The notes: generated by a model from the sequence alone, not told the origin. DNA of 64,000 nucleotides from Cheilinus undulatus (GCF_018320785.1 NC_054886.1:36551952-36615951); one strand, 5' to 3'; positions 1-9,711 are shown, numbered from the stretch's first letter. Translations and numbers: made by a program.

Positions 1-91
1 GGATCCCACAGAGTCGGTTCTTTGAACCTGCTCGTTAACGAACGACACAGCACGCTCGGTCCTGAGCTCAGAGAGAAGCCGGAAGAGAAGG
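1..91 (+). other. Possible 5' noncoding exon ending at a GT donor
   Basis: The first ~90 bases are non-repetitive and end in CCGGAAGAGAAG followed by GTAAAT, a good splice-donor context. This could be a leader exon of the plus-strand mospd-type gene, whose coding exons begin to be visible at 7825. No initiating ATG or MSP-domain sequence is visible here, so the link is inference only. Confidence 0.2.
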
Positions 92-640
92 TAAATATGA
101 CTTCTGCCTCGTCTAACAGCTAAAAATCTGATTTTATAGACGGAATTATTTATTTTTATAGAGGCTGAGCTTTGTTATGAGCGCATTTATACCTATTTGA
201 CACGGTTATATGTTTAGATAATGTGTTTATAGAGCACCAGCAGACGTTATGATCGTCCTCGGCTGACTGAACCGGACTCCGTCTGAGAAACGTGAAATTT
301 AAACACCGATTTTCACCGACATATGTCTGATATTAGACAGCAGACAAACGATAATATTAATGGACTAATATTAAGAACAGGATGTCCCCGAAATGTCGGC
401 ATTCATTCAAAACTCGGCTTTTACTCAGAAAACCGCCATCATCGTAAAATCAGTGGTTTTCAAAGTGTGAGTGAGCCCCTAAGAAGATATTATTCATTCA
501 GTGGACCCCCACCCACACAAATAAATAACAAAATCAACAACATTTCAAACATTTATGTCTAATCTTTAAACATTTTAACATTCAGATATTTTTGAATATT
601 TTGGTTTGCAAATGTCCTTAAACATCTGCCTTTCCCTCTT
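92..640. other. Non-coding, no recognised feature
   Basis: AT-rich sequence with no convincing gene. A 79-codon open frame at 323-562 has no family resemblance and a composition typical of chance. Nothing else is recognised. Confidence 0.5.
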
Positions 641-649
641 ATTCAGTTA

Positions 650-1165
650 TAATGTTTTTGGCCATTGTACAACTTCTTTTTGCTTCTTTTTTACCATTTT
701 TTCCACTTTTATTCCATTTTTGCCCCTTTTCACCTTTTTGCCCATTAGAGCTACCTTTCATCATTAAATATCCCTTATTCCCCAACTTTTTGCTCATTTT
801 ACGACGTCTTTTGCCACTTTTTCCCAATTTCTGCCACTTTTTCCCCCATTTTGCCACTTTTGTCCATTTAAACTACCCTTTGCCATTACACACCACTTGT
901 TTCCTCTTTTTTTCCCCATTTTTGCCACTGCTTTTTGCCACTTAAAGTCACTTTCCACTCACTTATTTGTCACTTCTCACCCATTTCTGCTACTTTCTGA
1001 CCATTTTTCCACTTTTCTCTCCATTTTTGATCCTTTCCACCCATTTTTTTGCTGCTTTTTGACCTTTTTGCTACCTTTAACCTATTTTTATTGCTACCTC
1101 CAGCTGTTTTTGCCTCTTTTCACTCTTAGATTGTGGCTCTTGCAAAGGTATTTTTCAACCATTAT
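650..1165 (+). repeat. Degenerate pyrimidine-rich minisatellite
   Basis: Imperfect units of about 17-20 bases built around TTTTGCCACTTTTTCCC and CCATTTTTGCC, strongly biased to T and C on the plus strand. Open frames on both strands here (Phe/Leu/Pro-rich on plus, Lys/Gly-rich on minus) are products of the low complexity, not genes. Confidence 0.75.
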
Positions 1166-1231
1166 GCTCTTTGGTTGAGTAACACTGCTCTATAGCATAG
1201 GCCCATAGTAACTATAAGAATTCTACTGTTG

Positions 1232-1331
1232 NNNNNNNNNNNNNNNNNNNNNNNNNNNNNNNNNNNNNNNNNNNNNNNNNNNNNNNNNNNNNNNNNNNNN
1301 NNNNNNNNNNNNNNNNNNNNNNNNNNNNNNN
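1232..1331. other. Assembly gap of 100 N
   Basis: Exactly 100 N bases, a usual placeholder for a gap of unknown size. It sits just left of a 19-bp satellite, a likely cause of the break. Missing 5' exons of the mospd-type gene could lie in it. Confidence 0.97.
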
Positions 1332-1444
1332 TTTAGGCATTAAAATCCGACTGGTTAGGTTTAGGCATTAAAACCCGACTGGTTAGATTTAGGGCCAGCC
1401 TGTCGGCAAGCGGATAGAGCTGAAATTTTGTCTTGGGTAATATA

Positions 1445-3025
1445 TGTCACGCCCCAGCATAGAGGTTTCGCCCCAGCGTAGAGGTTTCGCCCTAGCGAAG
1501 AGGTTTTGCCCCAGCGTAGAGGTTTCGCCCTAGCGAAGAGGTTTCGCCCCAGTGAAATGGTTTCGCCCCAGCGTAGAGGTTTAACCCCAGCGAAGAGGTT
1601 TCGCCCTAGCGAAGAGGTTTCGCCCCAGCGTAGAGGTTTCACCCCAGCGTAGAGGTTTCACCCCAGCGAAGAGGTTTCGCCCTAGCGAAGAGGTTTCGCC
1701 TCAGCGTAGAGGTTTCGCCCCAGCGTAGAGGTTTCGCCCCAGCGAAGAGGTTTCGCCCCAGCGTAGAGGTTTCACCCCAGCGAAGAGGTTTCGCCCCAGC
1801 GTAGAGGTTTCGCCCCAGCGTAGAGGTTTCGCCCCAGCGAAGAGGTTTCGCCCCAGCGTAGAGGTTTCGCCCCAGCGAAGAGGTTTCGCCCCAGCGTAGA
1901 GGTTTCGCCCCAGCGTAGAGGTTTCGCCCCAGCGAAGAGGTTTCGCCCCAGCGTAGAGGTTTCGCCCCAGCGTAGAGGTTTCGCCCCAGCGTAGAGGTTT
2001 CGCCCCAGCGAAGAGGTTTCGCCCCAGCGTAGAGGTTTCGCCCCAGCGTAGAGGTTTCGCCCTAGCGAAGAGGTTTCGCCCCAGCATAGAGGTTTCGCCC
2101 CAGCGTAGAGGTTTCGCCCTAGCGAAGAGGTTTCGCCCCAGCGTAGAGGTTTCGCCCCAGCGTAGAGGTTTCGCCCCAGCGTAGAGGTTTCCCCCTAGCG
2201 TAGAGGTTTCGCCCCAGTGTAGAGGTTTTGCCCCAGCGTAGAGGTTTCGCCCTAGCGTAGAGGTTTCGCCCCAGTGTAGAGGTTTTGCCCCAGCGTAGAG
2301 GTTTTGCCCCAGCGTAGAGGTTTTGCCCCAGCGTAGAGGTTTCGCCCCAGCGTAGAGGTTTCGCCCCAGCGTAGAGGTTTCGCCCCAGCGTAGAGGTTTC
2401 CCCCTAGCGTAGAGGTTTCGCCCCAGTGTAGAGGTTTTGCCCCAGCGTAGAGGTTTCGCCCTAGCGTAGAGGTTTCCCCCTAGCGTAGAGGTTTCGCCCC
2501 AGCGTAGAGGTTTCGCCCTAGCGTAGAGGTTTCGCCCCAGTGTAGAGGTTTTGCCCCAGCGTAGAGGTTTCGCCCCAGCGTAGAGGTTTCGCCCCAGCGT
2601 AGAGGTTTCGCCCTAGCGTAGAGGTTTCGCCCCAGTGTAGAGGTTTCGCCCCAGCGTAGAGGTTTCGCCCCAGCGTAGAGGTTTCGCCCTAGCGTAGAGG
2701 TTTCGCCCCAGTGTAGAGGTTTTGCCCCAGCGTAGAGGTTTCGCCCCAGCGTAGAGGTTTCGCCCCAGCGTAGAGGTTTCGCCCTAGCGTAGAGGTTTCG
2801 CCCCAGTGTAGAGGTTTTGCCCCAGCGTAGAGGTTTCGCCCTAGCGTAGAGGTTTCGCCCCAGTGTAGAGGTTTCGCCCTAGCGTAGAGGTTTCGCCCCA
2901 GCGTAGAGGTTTCGCCCTAGCGTAGAGGTTTCGCCCCAGTGTAGAGGTTTCCCCCCCTGCATAGAGGTTTCGCCCTAGCGAAGAGGTCTCCAACCGAACG
3001 CCCCAGCGTAGAGATTTGCCTGAGG
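1445..3025 (-). repeat. 19-bp minisatellite (GTAGAGGTTTCGCCCCAGC)
   Basis: Some 80 head-to-tail 19-bp units, with common variants (CCCTAGC, GAAGAGG, AGTGTAGAGG, TTTTGCC). Boundaries: the left flank reads CTTGGGTAATATATGTCACG; the right flank contains GGTCTCCAACCGAACGCC and then GAGGGCTGCAGCCAGA. The same two flanks enclose a much shorter copy in inverted orientation at 56.62-56.70 kb, so the array appears to have expanded inside a dispersed element. Open frames of up to 128 codons (period 19 codons) are a by-product of the repeat. Confidence 0.93.
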
Positions 3026-3668
3026 GCTGCAGCCAGATGCCTCTCAATTTGGCATGTAGCACATTGTTTTCAATCAACACAATTGTGACCAGTGGAAATG
3101 TTCAGTGGCTAGTAACTTTTCCAAAACAAGAAGCCACGGTGGCCAGTGAGCAAAAAAGTTAATGTCAAGCCCTGCTAATATTGTATTGGTTACAACATAG
3201 AATCATTTATTGCTTGTTTTTGTTGGAAAATACATAAGATGAGGAACTTAAGAAATAATCGCACATCAAATCACAACTGGGAAAAAATATTGTGATTGTA
3301 TTATTTTCCAAATCGTTCAGCCCTAGTCTGCACGCATACACTAACTACATAAACCCTGTTTCTCCTCAAAGGTCTCCAGCAGCATCATTTTGTTTTTTAC
3401 CACCATTTTGATGTGTTGTTTTGGACAGATTTAACCACAGTGGACAAATACTAGTCTAGTTTTAGTCATTTTGATGAAAACCAAACTTAGGTTTTGTCAG
3501 TTTTACCAACAGACTTTTGAATATTAAGAACTAATGTACAGAAAAACTGAATAGATGAATTATAGTTTTTTTTCTGTTATTTTATGTGCTGAACAAGAGC
3601 GCTAGCAGACAACCCAGCGCAAACACAAGAGTCCTGACAAACAGAAACAAGCTTGTTGCCTCTGTCTA
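3026..3668. mobile_element. Remnants of interspersed repeats (hAT-like end)
   Basis: Sequence between the 19-bp array and the coiled-coil frame. Read on the minus strand, 3326-3241 begins CTAGGGCTGAACGATTTGG and continues through an A/T-rich stretch, the look of a common fish repeat terminus of hAT-like type. Around 3440-3490 the motif AGTCATTTTGATGAAAACC is also typical of fish interspersed repeats. A TTTATT at 3206-3211 gives AATAAA on the minus strand, a possible poly(A) signal about 460 bases past the stop of the coiled-coil frame. Family assignment is from memory of motif style only. Confidence 0.35.
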
Positions 3669-5486
3669 TCAGGCCTGTGTTTCTCCTGAGGTACTCTGCT
3701 GCTCCTGTGGCAGTCGTTCTGATCTAGGGAGTGTGTCTGGGGCGCAGGCTCTGTCCATATTGGCAGACTGGTTAACCATGGTCTCCAGCTTAAATTGACG
3801 CCTGCTTTTAGGTGTACAGGCCTTTTTGAAATGTCTCCATGAAGAGATCTCCCCCCCCACTATTTCCCTGACCCCTTCCAGAGATCCCCTAAGGTTATTT
3901 GCCCTGGATAGTTCCTCCTCATATACTTCATGGAGCCTCTCAATTTCACCCTGCAGAGTGGAGATGTGGTCTTCGTTGGCCTCTATCCTGGACTCAAGCT
4001 GAGAGTTTTCAGTCGCCTTGTTGTCAAGTTCTGCTTGTAAACTCTCCACCTGATGTCTGTGGAACGCCGCCTTTCTGCACGCGTCATTTTCCAGATCTCT
4101 TATCCTCGTCTGCAGGGAGGATTGTTCCTGGATCATGTCTTCAACCTGCTTTCTGTTGGCATCTTCTGTCTCTGAAAGCTTAAGTCTAACAAACTCCAAC
4201 TCTTGGTTGGAGCTGTCAGCCTTACACTTCCAGTGAAGACTTTGATTCTGGGACACCTCCAACTCCGTCTGCAGCGTAAAAATAGAGCCCTCATGGGCCT
4301 GGAGCTGTGACGTGAGCTCGAGGATTGCGGTTTCCTTTTCATCAAGATTAGTCTGTAAACTTTTGAGCTGCTGTTTGTGGAAGATGTCCATGTTTGTTGC
4401 CTCATCTTGCAGGTCTTTGACGGCCAGCTGCAGGGAGGATTGTTCCTGGATCATGTCTTCAACCTGCTTACTGTTGGCATCTTCTGTCTCTGAAAGCTGA
4501 TGTCTGACAAACCTCAACTCTTGGTTGAAGCTGTCAGCCTTACACTTCCAGTGAAGACTTTGATTCTGGGACACCTCCAACTCCGTCTGCAGCGTAAACA
4601 TGGAATCCTCATGAGCCTGGAGCTTTGACGTGAGCTCGAGGATTGCGGTTTCCTTTTCATTAAGATTGGTCTGTAAACTTTTGAGCTGCTGTTTGTAGAA
4701 GATGTCCCTGCGTGTGGCCTCTTCTTTTAGGTCGTTGACAGCCTGCTGCAGGGAGGAATTCTCCACTGTCAGCTTTTCAATTAAAATCATGTTTTTGTAA
4801 TTTTTCTCCAATTGTTCAGATCTGACTTCCTCAGATCTACTCTTAAATTTGTCTGCCATCGCCACACTTGCATTTCTGGACACCTCCAACTCCGTCTGCA
4901 GCGTAAAAATGGAATCCTCATGAGCCTGGAGCTTTGACGTGAGCTCGAGGCTTTCGGTTTCCTTTTCTTGAAGCTTTTTCTGTAAGCTTCTCAGCTGCTG
5001 TTTGTAGAAGATGTCCCTGCGTGTGGCCTCTTCTTTTAGGTCATCGACGGCCTGCTGCAGGGAGGATTTCTCCTCTGTCAGCTTCTCAATCAAAATCATA
5101 TTTTTGCTGATTGTCTCCAATTGTTGAGATCTGACTTCCTCAGATCTTCTCTGAAAGTTGTCAGCCAACGACAGATTTGCATTTTTTGACAGGTCCAACT
5201 CTGATTGCAGAATAAAAATGGTGTCCTCATGAGCCTGGAGCTTTGACGTGAGCCCAAGGATTTTGGTTTCCTTTTCAATGAGTCTTGTCTGCAAGCTTTC
5301 CAGCTGGTTGTTGGTGGCCTGGACCTTGGCCAGGGACTCTTGGTCTTTGTAGAACAGGTTCATCTGAAGCTCAGAAATAATTCCAATGAGCTCCTCTTTT
5401 GTTTTGGTGTTAAAGTTGGATTCATCTCCCACCACTGCCTCAACATCTGGAAATTGTTTCATCTCTGATGTTGTTTCAATCCGCAT
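3669..5486 (-). CDS. Intronless coiled-coil protein with five tandem ~104-residue units
   Basis: An unbroken 605-codon frame starts at ATG 5486-5484 (G at -3, a fair Kozak context) and ends at TGA 3671-3669. After a ~66-residue leader, the protein repeats a block beginning near EKET.I.ELTSKLQAHED and ending near FYKQQLKSLQ, at residues 67-169, 170-272, 273-378, 379-484 and 485 to about 540 (the last truncated). Units 1-2 share a SRSEEVRS-type middle; units 3-4 share SLHWKCKADS. Almost the whole length is Glu/Gln/Lys/Leu-rich and predicted to be coiled coil; the last ~60 residues are not. No signal peptide, membrane segment or catalytic motif is seen. Absence of introns suggests a retrocopy or a lineage-specific single-exon gene. 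Golgin- or CENP-like hits would be expected from composition alone; I do not recognise a family and assign no function. Confidence 0.6.
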   Translation of the reverse strand: MRIETTSEMKQFPDVEAVVGDESNFNTKTKEELIGIISELQMNLFYKDQESLAKVQATNNQLESLQTRLIEKETKILGLTSKLQAHEDTIFILQSELDLSKNANLSLADNFQRRSEEVRSQQLETISKNMILIEKLTEEKSSLQQAVDDLKEEATRRDIFYKQQLRSLQKKLQEKETESLELTSKLQAHEDSIFTLQTELEVSRNASVAMADKFKSRSEEVRSEQLEKNYKNMILIEKLTVENSSLQQAVNDLKEEATRRDIFYKQQLKSLQTNLNEKETAILELTSKLQAHEDSMFTLQTELEVSQNQSLHWKCKADSFNQELRFVRHQLSETEDANSKQVEDMIQEQSSLQLAVKDLQDEATNMDIFHKQQLKSLQTNLDEKETAILELTSQLQAHEGSIFTLQTELEVSQNQSLHWKCKADSSNQELEFVRLKLSETEDANRKQVEDMIQEQSSLQTRIRDLENDACRKAAFHRHQVESLQAELDNKATENSQLESRIEANEDHISTLQGEIERLHEVYEEELSRANNLRGSLEGVREIVGGEISSWRHFKKACTPKSRRQFKLETMVNQSANMDRACAPDTLPRSERLPQEQQSTSGETQA

Positions 5487-5589
5487 CTCCAGGAAGTTGT
5501 ATTTGCTTCCGCAAAAAAATCCAGTTTTGTGCTTAATCCCTGTTTCTTTAAACTTAGAATGTTTGGTTTCAGGGTCTACTTAAGACCTC

Positions 5590-6040
5590 TTGTCCTTTGA
5601 TCTATGACACTGTCCTTTGATCTATGAATGTCCTTTGATCTATGAATGTCCTTTGATCTATGAATGTCCTTTGATCTATGACACTGTCCTTTGATCTATG
5701 AATGCCCTTTGATCTATGACACTGCCTTTGATCTATGACACTGCCTTTGATCTATGACTGTCCCTTGATCTATGACACTGCGTTTGATCTATGACACTGC
5801 CTTTGATCTTTGACTGTCCTTTGATCTATGACACTGTCCTTTGATCTATGAATGTCCTTTGATCTAAAGCCCCACCTCCTCAATTCTATCCTTTGAGTTT
5901 AAGTCCCCCCCCATTCTGTCCTTTGATCTGAAATCCCACCCCCATTCTGTCCTTTGATCTGAAATCCCACCCCCATTCTGTCCTTTGATCTAAAGTCCCA
6001 CCCCCTCCATTCTGTCCTTTGATCTAAAGTCCCGCCCTCT
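5590..6040. repeat. Minisatellite with CCTTTGATC core, upstream of the coiled-coil frame
   Basis: Units of 18 and 20 bases (TGTCCTTTGATCTATGAA; TGTCCTTTGATCTATGACAC) run to about 5870. From there to 6040 a ~31-bp variant adds C-rich spacers (CCACCCCCATTCTG). By eye, 17 copies of the exact 9-mer CCTTTGATC occur. The array begins about 105 bases upstream of the ATG of the minus-strand coiled-coil frame, where a promoter or 5' UTR would lie. Confidence 0.85.
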
Positions 6041-6834
6041 CCATTTTGTGCTGATGACATCACACACAAAGAAATGGCTCATAAGATTTACGTGATTAAA
6101 TCCTCGTAACAGTTTGCACACACTATAACTAAGTAAATTTTACTGTGCTGTTATCATGAACAACTTACTTATGAGAATCAAGTCAAATATACTTACTGAC
6201 AAGCTTAAAGTTACAGAATAAATTAAGTAAATTTTACAAAACCAAATTTAACTTCTCCTTTTATCTACTTGATCTAATAAAGTAAAGTCAATTTAACTTT
6301 TTTAAACAAGAGAACATTAGTTTGACCAAAATACTAAGTAAATATGATGTATCTTCTATATTTACCATGATGAAATTATTTAGTATTTTTAAATGATTCT
6401 TTCTCTGTCTGACATTATTAATTACTTAGTTATATGAGGTAAAAGAATCCTGCACAATCATGCATGTTTCTAATAGGGCTGTTCCAATACCGATACCAGT
6501 CTCAGAAATACATCCGATACTGCTTAAAATGCAGGTTTTGGTATCTGAGAGTACACGAGTTTATACACCGATCCAATACTGTTAGGTTTAACTTTATACT
6601 TCGCTTCTTTTAGCCATGCTAACTGTTAGCGCTATAAACCGGAAGTCGCTTCTTCTTTGCTGCCACTGTACAAATGGACTTCCGTTGTTAGCGCAGCAGC
6701 AGCGAAGGACAACAAAGGGACCCTCTGCAGCTGTCACACAGTTTCTCTCTGAATGTGTTGGTTTAAACACCTTTCAGACTGACGCTGTCGTACAAGACAA
6801 GAAGTGACACAGTTTATAAAAAGTTAAATAACTT
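6041..6834. mobile_element. AT-rich sequence and hAT-like repeat remnant
   Basis: 6041-6470 is AT-rich and non-coding, with the motif AAGTAAATTTTAC recurring. From about 6475 the sequence AATAGGGCTGTTCCAATACC followed by CGATACC resembles a widespread fish hAT-like non-autonomous repeat; its extent is uncertain, perhaps to ~6800. A 63-codon frame at 6616-6807 has no recognised family. No exon of the mospd-type gene could be identified here. Confidence 0.35.
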
Positions 6835-6837
6835 TTG

Positions 6838-7200
6838 AACCATAAATCGTTGCATCTCAATAACCACATACTGATCCGTGATCACATGCTGATCAATAAC
6901 CATATACTGATTAATAGCCACAGACTGATCAATAATCACGTACTGATCAATAACCACCTAGTGATCAATAATCACATAGTGATCAATAACCATATACTGA
7001 TTAATAGCCACAGACTGATCAATAATCACGTACTGATCAATAACCACCTAGTGATCAATAATCACATAGTGATCAATAACCATATACTGATTAATAGCCA
7101 CATACTGATCAATAATCACGTACTGATCAATAACCACATAGTGATCAATAACCACATACTGATCAATAACCACATGCTGATCAATAATCACATACTGTCA
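6838..7200 (+). repeat. 18-bp minisatellite (ACTGATCAATAACCACAT)
   Basis: About 20 units of 18 bases with variants (CCACCTAGTG, TAGCCACAGACTG) arranged in a higher-order block of about 126 bases that is visibly duplicated (6908-7033 and 7034-7159). Because 18 is a multiple of three, the frame stays open (124 codons, hexapeptide LINNHI); this is not evidence of a gene. Confidence 0.9.
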
Positions 7201-7349
7201 ATGTTATAAAGTATATTTTTAATCTATTGTTTAAAATGCCCAGTTTAGTCTCTGTAACTCCATATATGGCCCTTCCTCCGGCCCCTACTTCCTGTTTGAT
7301 TCTCCTCTCTGCTATCTGTACCACCCCCTGCTGGCTGTGAAGGAGATAA

Positions 7350-7359
7350 CGCTCTCTCG

Positions 7360-7436
<77 letters not shown>

Positions 7437-7462
7437 TCTGTCTGTCTCTCTCTCTCTCTCTG

Positions 7463-7494
<32 letters not shown>

Positions 7495-7532
7495 TCTTTG
7501 TCTCTCTCTCTCTTTGTCTCTCTCTCTCTCTG

Positions 7533-7564
<32 letters not shown>

Positions 7565-7604
7565 TGTCTCTCTCTCTCTCTTTGTCTCTCTCTCTCTCTC
7601 TTTG

Positions 7605-7644
<40 letters not shown>

Positions 7645-7822
7645 TCTGTCTCTCGCTCTCTCTGTCTCTCTCTCTCTCTTTGTCTCTCTCTCTCTCTTTG
7701 TCTCTTTCTCTCTCTCTCTCTCTCTCTCCCTCTCTGTCTCTCGCTCTCTCTGTCTCTCTCTCTCTCTTTGTCTCTCTCTCTCTCTTTGTCTCTTTCTCTC
7801 TCTCTCTCTCGTTCTCTCTCTC
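7350..7822 (+). repeat. (CT)n microsatellite with interspersed TCTG/TTTG
   Basis: About 470 bases of almost pure CT on the plus strand, with periodic TGTC and TTTGTC interruptions and a duplicated ~100-base segment (CCCTCTCTGTCTCTCGCTCT at about 7639 and 7728). It runs directly into the 3' splice site of the mospd-type exon at 7825, so it supplies that exon's polypyrimidine tract. Confidence 0.95.
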
Positions 7823-7824
7823 AG

Positions 7825-7900
7825 TGTATTGCACAGCGTCGTCTCTGTACCGGGTGGTGGAGTCAGAGGGCAGCGTCAGAGCTAAATCCTGTGTTGACCT
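7825..7900 (+). CDS. mospd3: mospd3-like coding exon (MSP domain, middle)
   Basis: The acceptor AG at 7823-7824 follows the CT repeat, and the donor GTGAGT is at 7901. The exon encodes YCTASSLYRVVESEG followed by SVRAKSCVD, aligned with the CTAP.KY.V.DAEG..KPQSC.D block of MOSPD3. It enters in phase 1 and leaves in phase 2 (CT|G = Leu). Confidence 0.8.
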
Positions 7901-9405
7901 GTGAGTACACAGACAAATACTCTATCAGTACTAATATGACTACAATAAAACTGTTTCAACTGCATTTCAAGGATTTTCTGAAATCTCATTGGACGATTGA
8001 AACGGCGATGTTTACGCCTGAAACCAGAGCAGGCCGTCACAGTTTAACTCTAGCTCAAAAATCCCTCCTATGACATCGCTTCCTCTCCTGGCAGGGTGGT
8101 GCGCCACCTGGATGTGTCCCCCCGTCACTGGGGCCGCAGGGACCGCTTCCGTCTGGAGGTGAAGGGAGGAGGCCAGGTGGGAACACGGGAGATCTGGGCG
8201 GAGCTTAGAGGAGGAGGAGAGGAGGAGGGAGGAGGAGGAGGGGAGGAAAGAAGGAGAGGAGGCAGCCAACAGAGGACGCTGCCCCCTCAGATTCCTCTCT
8301 CTCCTCTGCTGGTGCCAACAAACGCACAGCTACAGCTGCCTACCTGCACAGGTAAGAGGGAGAGGGGCGGAGTTAAAGAGAAGTACAAGAGGAACAGAAA
8401 GTACCTCTTTGACCTTTGTCTGACCTTTGCCCCCTTTCTGACCCTGTCCGTGTGCAGCAGTGCGTAGTGCTTCTCAGTGGGTGGTCTGTGTGACGGTGGC
8501 AGTCCTGTGTGTCGCTGTGTTGATGCTCCCCCTGCAGACTGAGAGCAGTCCTGTGGTTCCACGCTGCCTCCATGTGTCCACCAATCAGAAGCTGGTCTGT
8601 GCCTACACACTAGGTAAGGATACAAGGAGTCAGAGAAGGATACAAGGAGGAAGAGAAGCATACAAAGAGGTAGAGAAGAATACAAGGAGGTAGAGAAGGA
8701 TACAAGTAGGTAGAAGAGGATACAAGGAGGTGGAGAAGGATACAAGGAGATTGTGCAGGATACTAGAAGGTAGAGAAGGATACCAGGAGGAAGAGAAACA
8801 TACAAAGAGGTAGAGCAGAATACAAGGAACTACAGAAGGATACAAGGAGGTAGAGAAGAATACAAGGAACTACACAAGGATACAAGGAGGTAGAGAAGAA
8901 TACAAGGAACTACCGAAGGCTATAAGGAGGTAGAGAAGAATACAAGGAACTACAGAAGGATACTAGGAGGTAGAGAAGAATACAAGGAACTACAGAGGGA
9001 TACTAGGAGGAAAGAGAAGGATAAAATGTGGTAGGGAAAGAATGAAAGAGGTAGAGAAAGATATGAAGTGGTAGAGAAGGATACAAGTAGGTAGAGAAGG
9101 ATACAAGTAGGTAGAGAAGGATAAAAGGTGGTAGAGAAGGATAAAAGGTGGTAGAGAAGGATACAAGGAGGCAGAGAAGAATATAAAGTGGTACAGCAGG
9201 ATACAAGGAGGTACAGAAGGACACAATGAGGTAGAGAAGGTGTTAGAGAAGGATACAAGTAGGTAGAGAAGGATACAAGGAGGAGATAGAGACAGAAACA
9301 GAGAACAGGGTTGTAGGGGACAGGAATGAGTTCAGTATAGGCCTTACCTCTTTCTCTCTCTCTCTCTCTCTCCCAGGCCTCCTGACCATGGTGTTTCTAC
9401 GGTAA
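7825..9405 (+). CDS. mospd3: MOSPD3-like gene, 3' part (four coding exons; 5' end not found)
   Basis: The joined exons (7825-7900, 8095-8351, 8461-8613, 9377-9405) keep one frame through GT-AG junctions. They give the C-terminal part of an MSP (major sperm protein) domain, including KSCVDLVVRHLDV and RDRFRLEV; then a Gly/Glu/Arg-rich linker; then a hydrophobic segment (VVCVTVAVLCVAVLMLPL); then LHVSTNQKLVCAYTLG and a final GLLTMVFLR. This order and the last block match the MOSPD1/MOSPD3 family of ER-membrane MSP proteins; TMVFLR favours MOSPD3. Known family members are tail-anchored, with the MSP domain facing the cytosol as a binding surface for FFAT-like motifs. The N-terminal MSP strands are missing from the readable sequence. 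The linker (about GGGEEEGGGGGEERRRGG) looks expanded. The gene is convergent with the kcnab gene on the minus strand. Confidence 0.8.
8095..8351 (+). CDS. mospd3: mospd3-like coding exon (end of MSP domain plus linker)
   Basis: Acceptor CCTGGCAG, donor GTAAGA at 8352. It encodes LVVRHLDVSPRHWGRRDRFR, then LEVKGGGQVGTREIWAEL, and a low-complexity Gly/Glu/Arg linker ending TCT(G). The match to the family's VIRH...DRFRIE block is clear. The linker is encoded by a GGAGGAGGA-type purine run, prone to length change. Confidence 0.82.
8461..8613 (+). CDS. mospd3: mospd3-like coding exon (first membrane segment)
   Basis: This exon encodes VRSASQWVVCVTVAVLCVAV, then LMLPLQTE and LHVSTNQKLVCAYTL(G), ending at the donor GTAAGG (8614). 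The acceptor is a NAGNAG tandem (CAGCAG, 8455-8460): use of the first AG would start at 8458 and add one Ala without changing frame. Confidence 0.83.
8620..9290 (+). repeat. Intronic 20-bp purine-rich minisatellite (AAGGATACAAGGAGGTAGAG)
   Basis: Imperfect 20-bp units fill most of the 763-base intron between the last two mospd3-like exons. Variants include CAAGGAACTAC and TAAAAGGTGGTAG. The purine bias of the plus strand makes the minus strand open in several frames (Leu/Ser/Tyr-rich), which I treat as artefact. Confidence 0.92.
9377..9405 (+). CDS. mospd3: mospd3-like terminal coding exon
   Basis: The acceptor CCCAG follows a (CT)n tract. Joined to the previous exon's G, it reads GLLTMVFLR and stops at TAA 9403-9405. 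The block is near-identical to the C-terminus of MOSPD3 but lacks the usual final Thr. Confidence 0.83.
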
Positions 9406-9633
9406 CCAGTGTTTGACAGCTGACGCCACGTTGATGTTTGACCTCTACCCCTCCTGGATCAGATGGTCGTCATGAACTCCACACTCATGAATGTAGTTTA
9501 ACAGGAGATCAACCTTTATTTAAACTGGACAAAGACACGGTGGACACTCAGAGCCAGAGAACGTCACATGACCGACCTCTGACCGTGTCTGTTTCTGTTT
9601 CCATCGTTTATTTTCTGTTCTAGTTTTACTCTG

Positions 9634-9711
9634 AATAAAGGAGGAATGAGCATTCCGTGTTTGCAGCCTGAGTTTGTGAAGGAGCCTCTGTCAGGTTTAG
9701 GTGTCAATAAA
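9634..9711 (+). promoter_or_regulatory. Poly(A) signals of the mospd3-like gene
   Basis: AATAAA occurs at 9634-9639 and again at 9706-9711, about 230-300 bases after the stop codon and just before the 11-bp array. Either could end the transcript. Confidence 0.6.

Noticed and set aside
1361..3080. Open frames of up to 128 codons on the minus strand (KPLRWGETS-type)
   Set aside because: They are translations of the 19-bp satellite, with a 19-codon period and no independent gene evidence.
4133..5278. Shorter frames overlapping the coiled-coil gene on both strands
   Set aside because: Alternative-frame shadows of the 605-codon frame.
7181..7904. Long Ser/Leu and Arg/Glu open frames
   Set aside because: Products of the (CT)n repeat on either strand. 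Only the short mospd3-like exon at 7825-7900 is supported.
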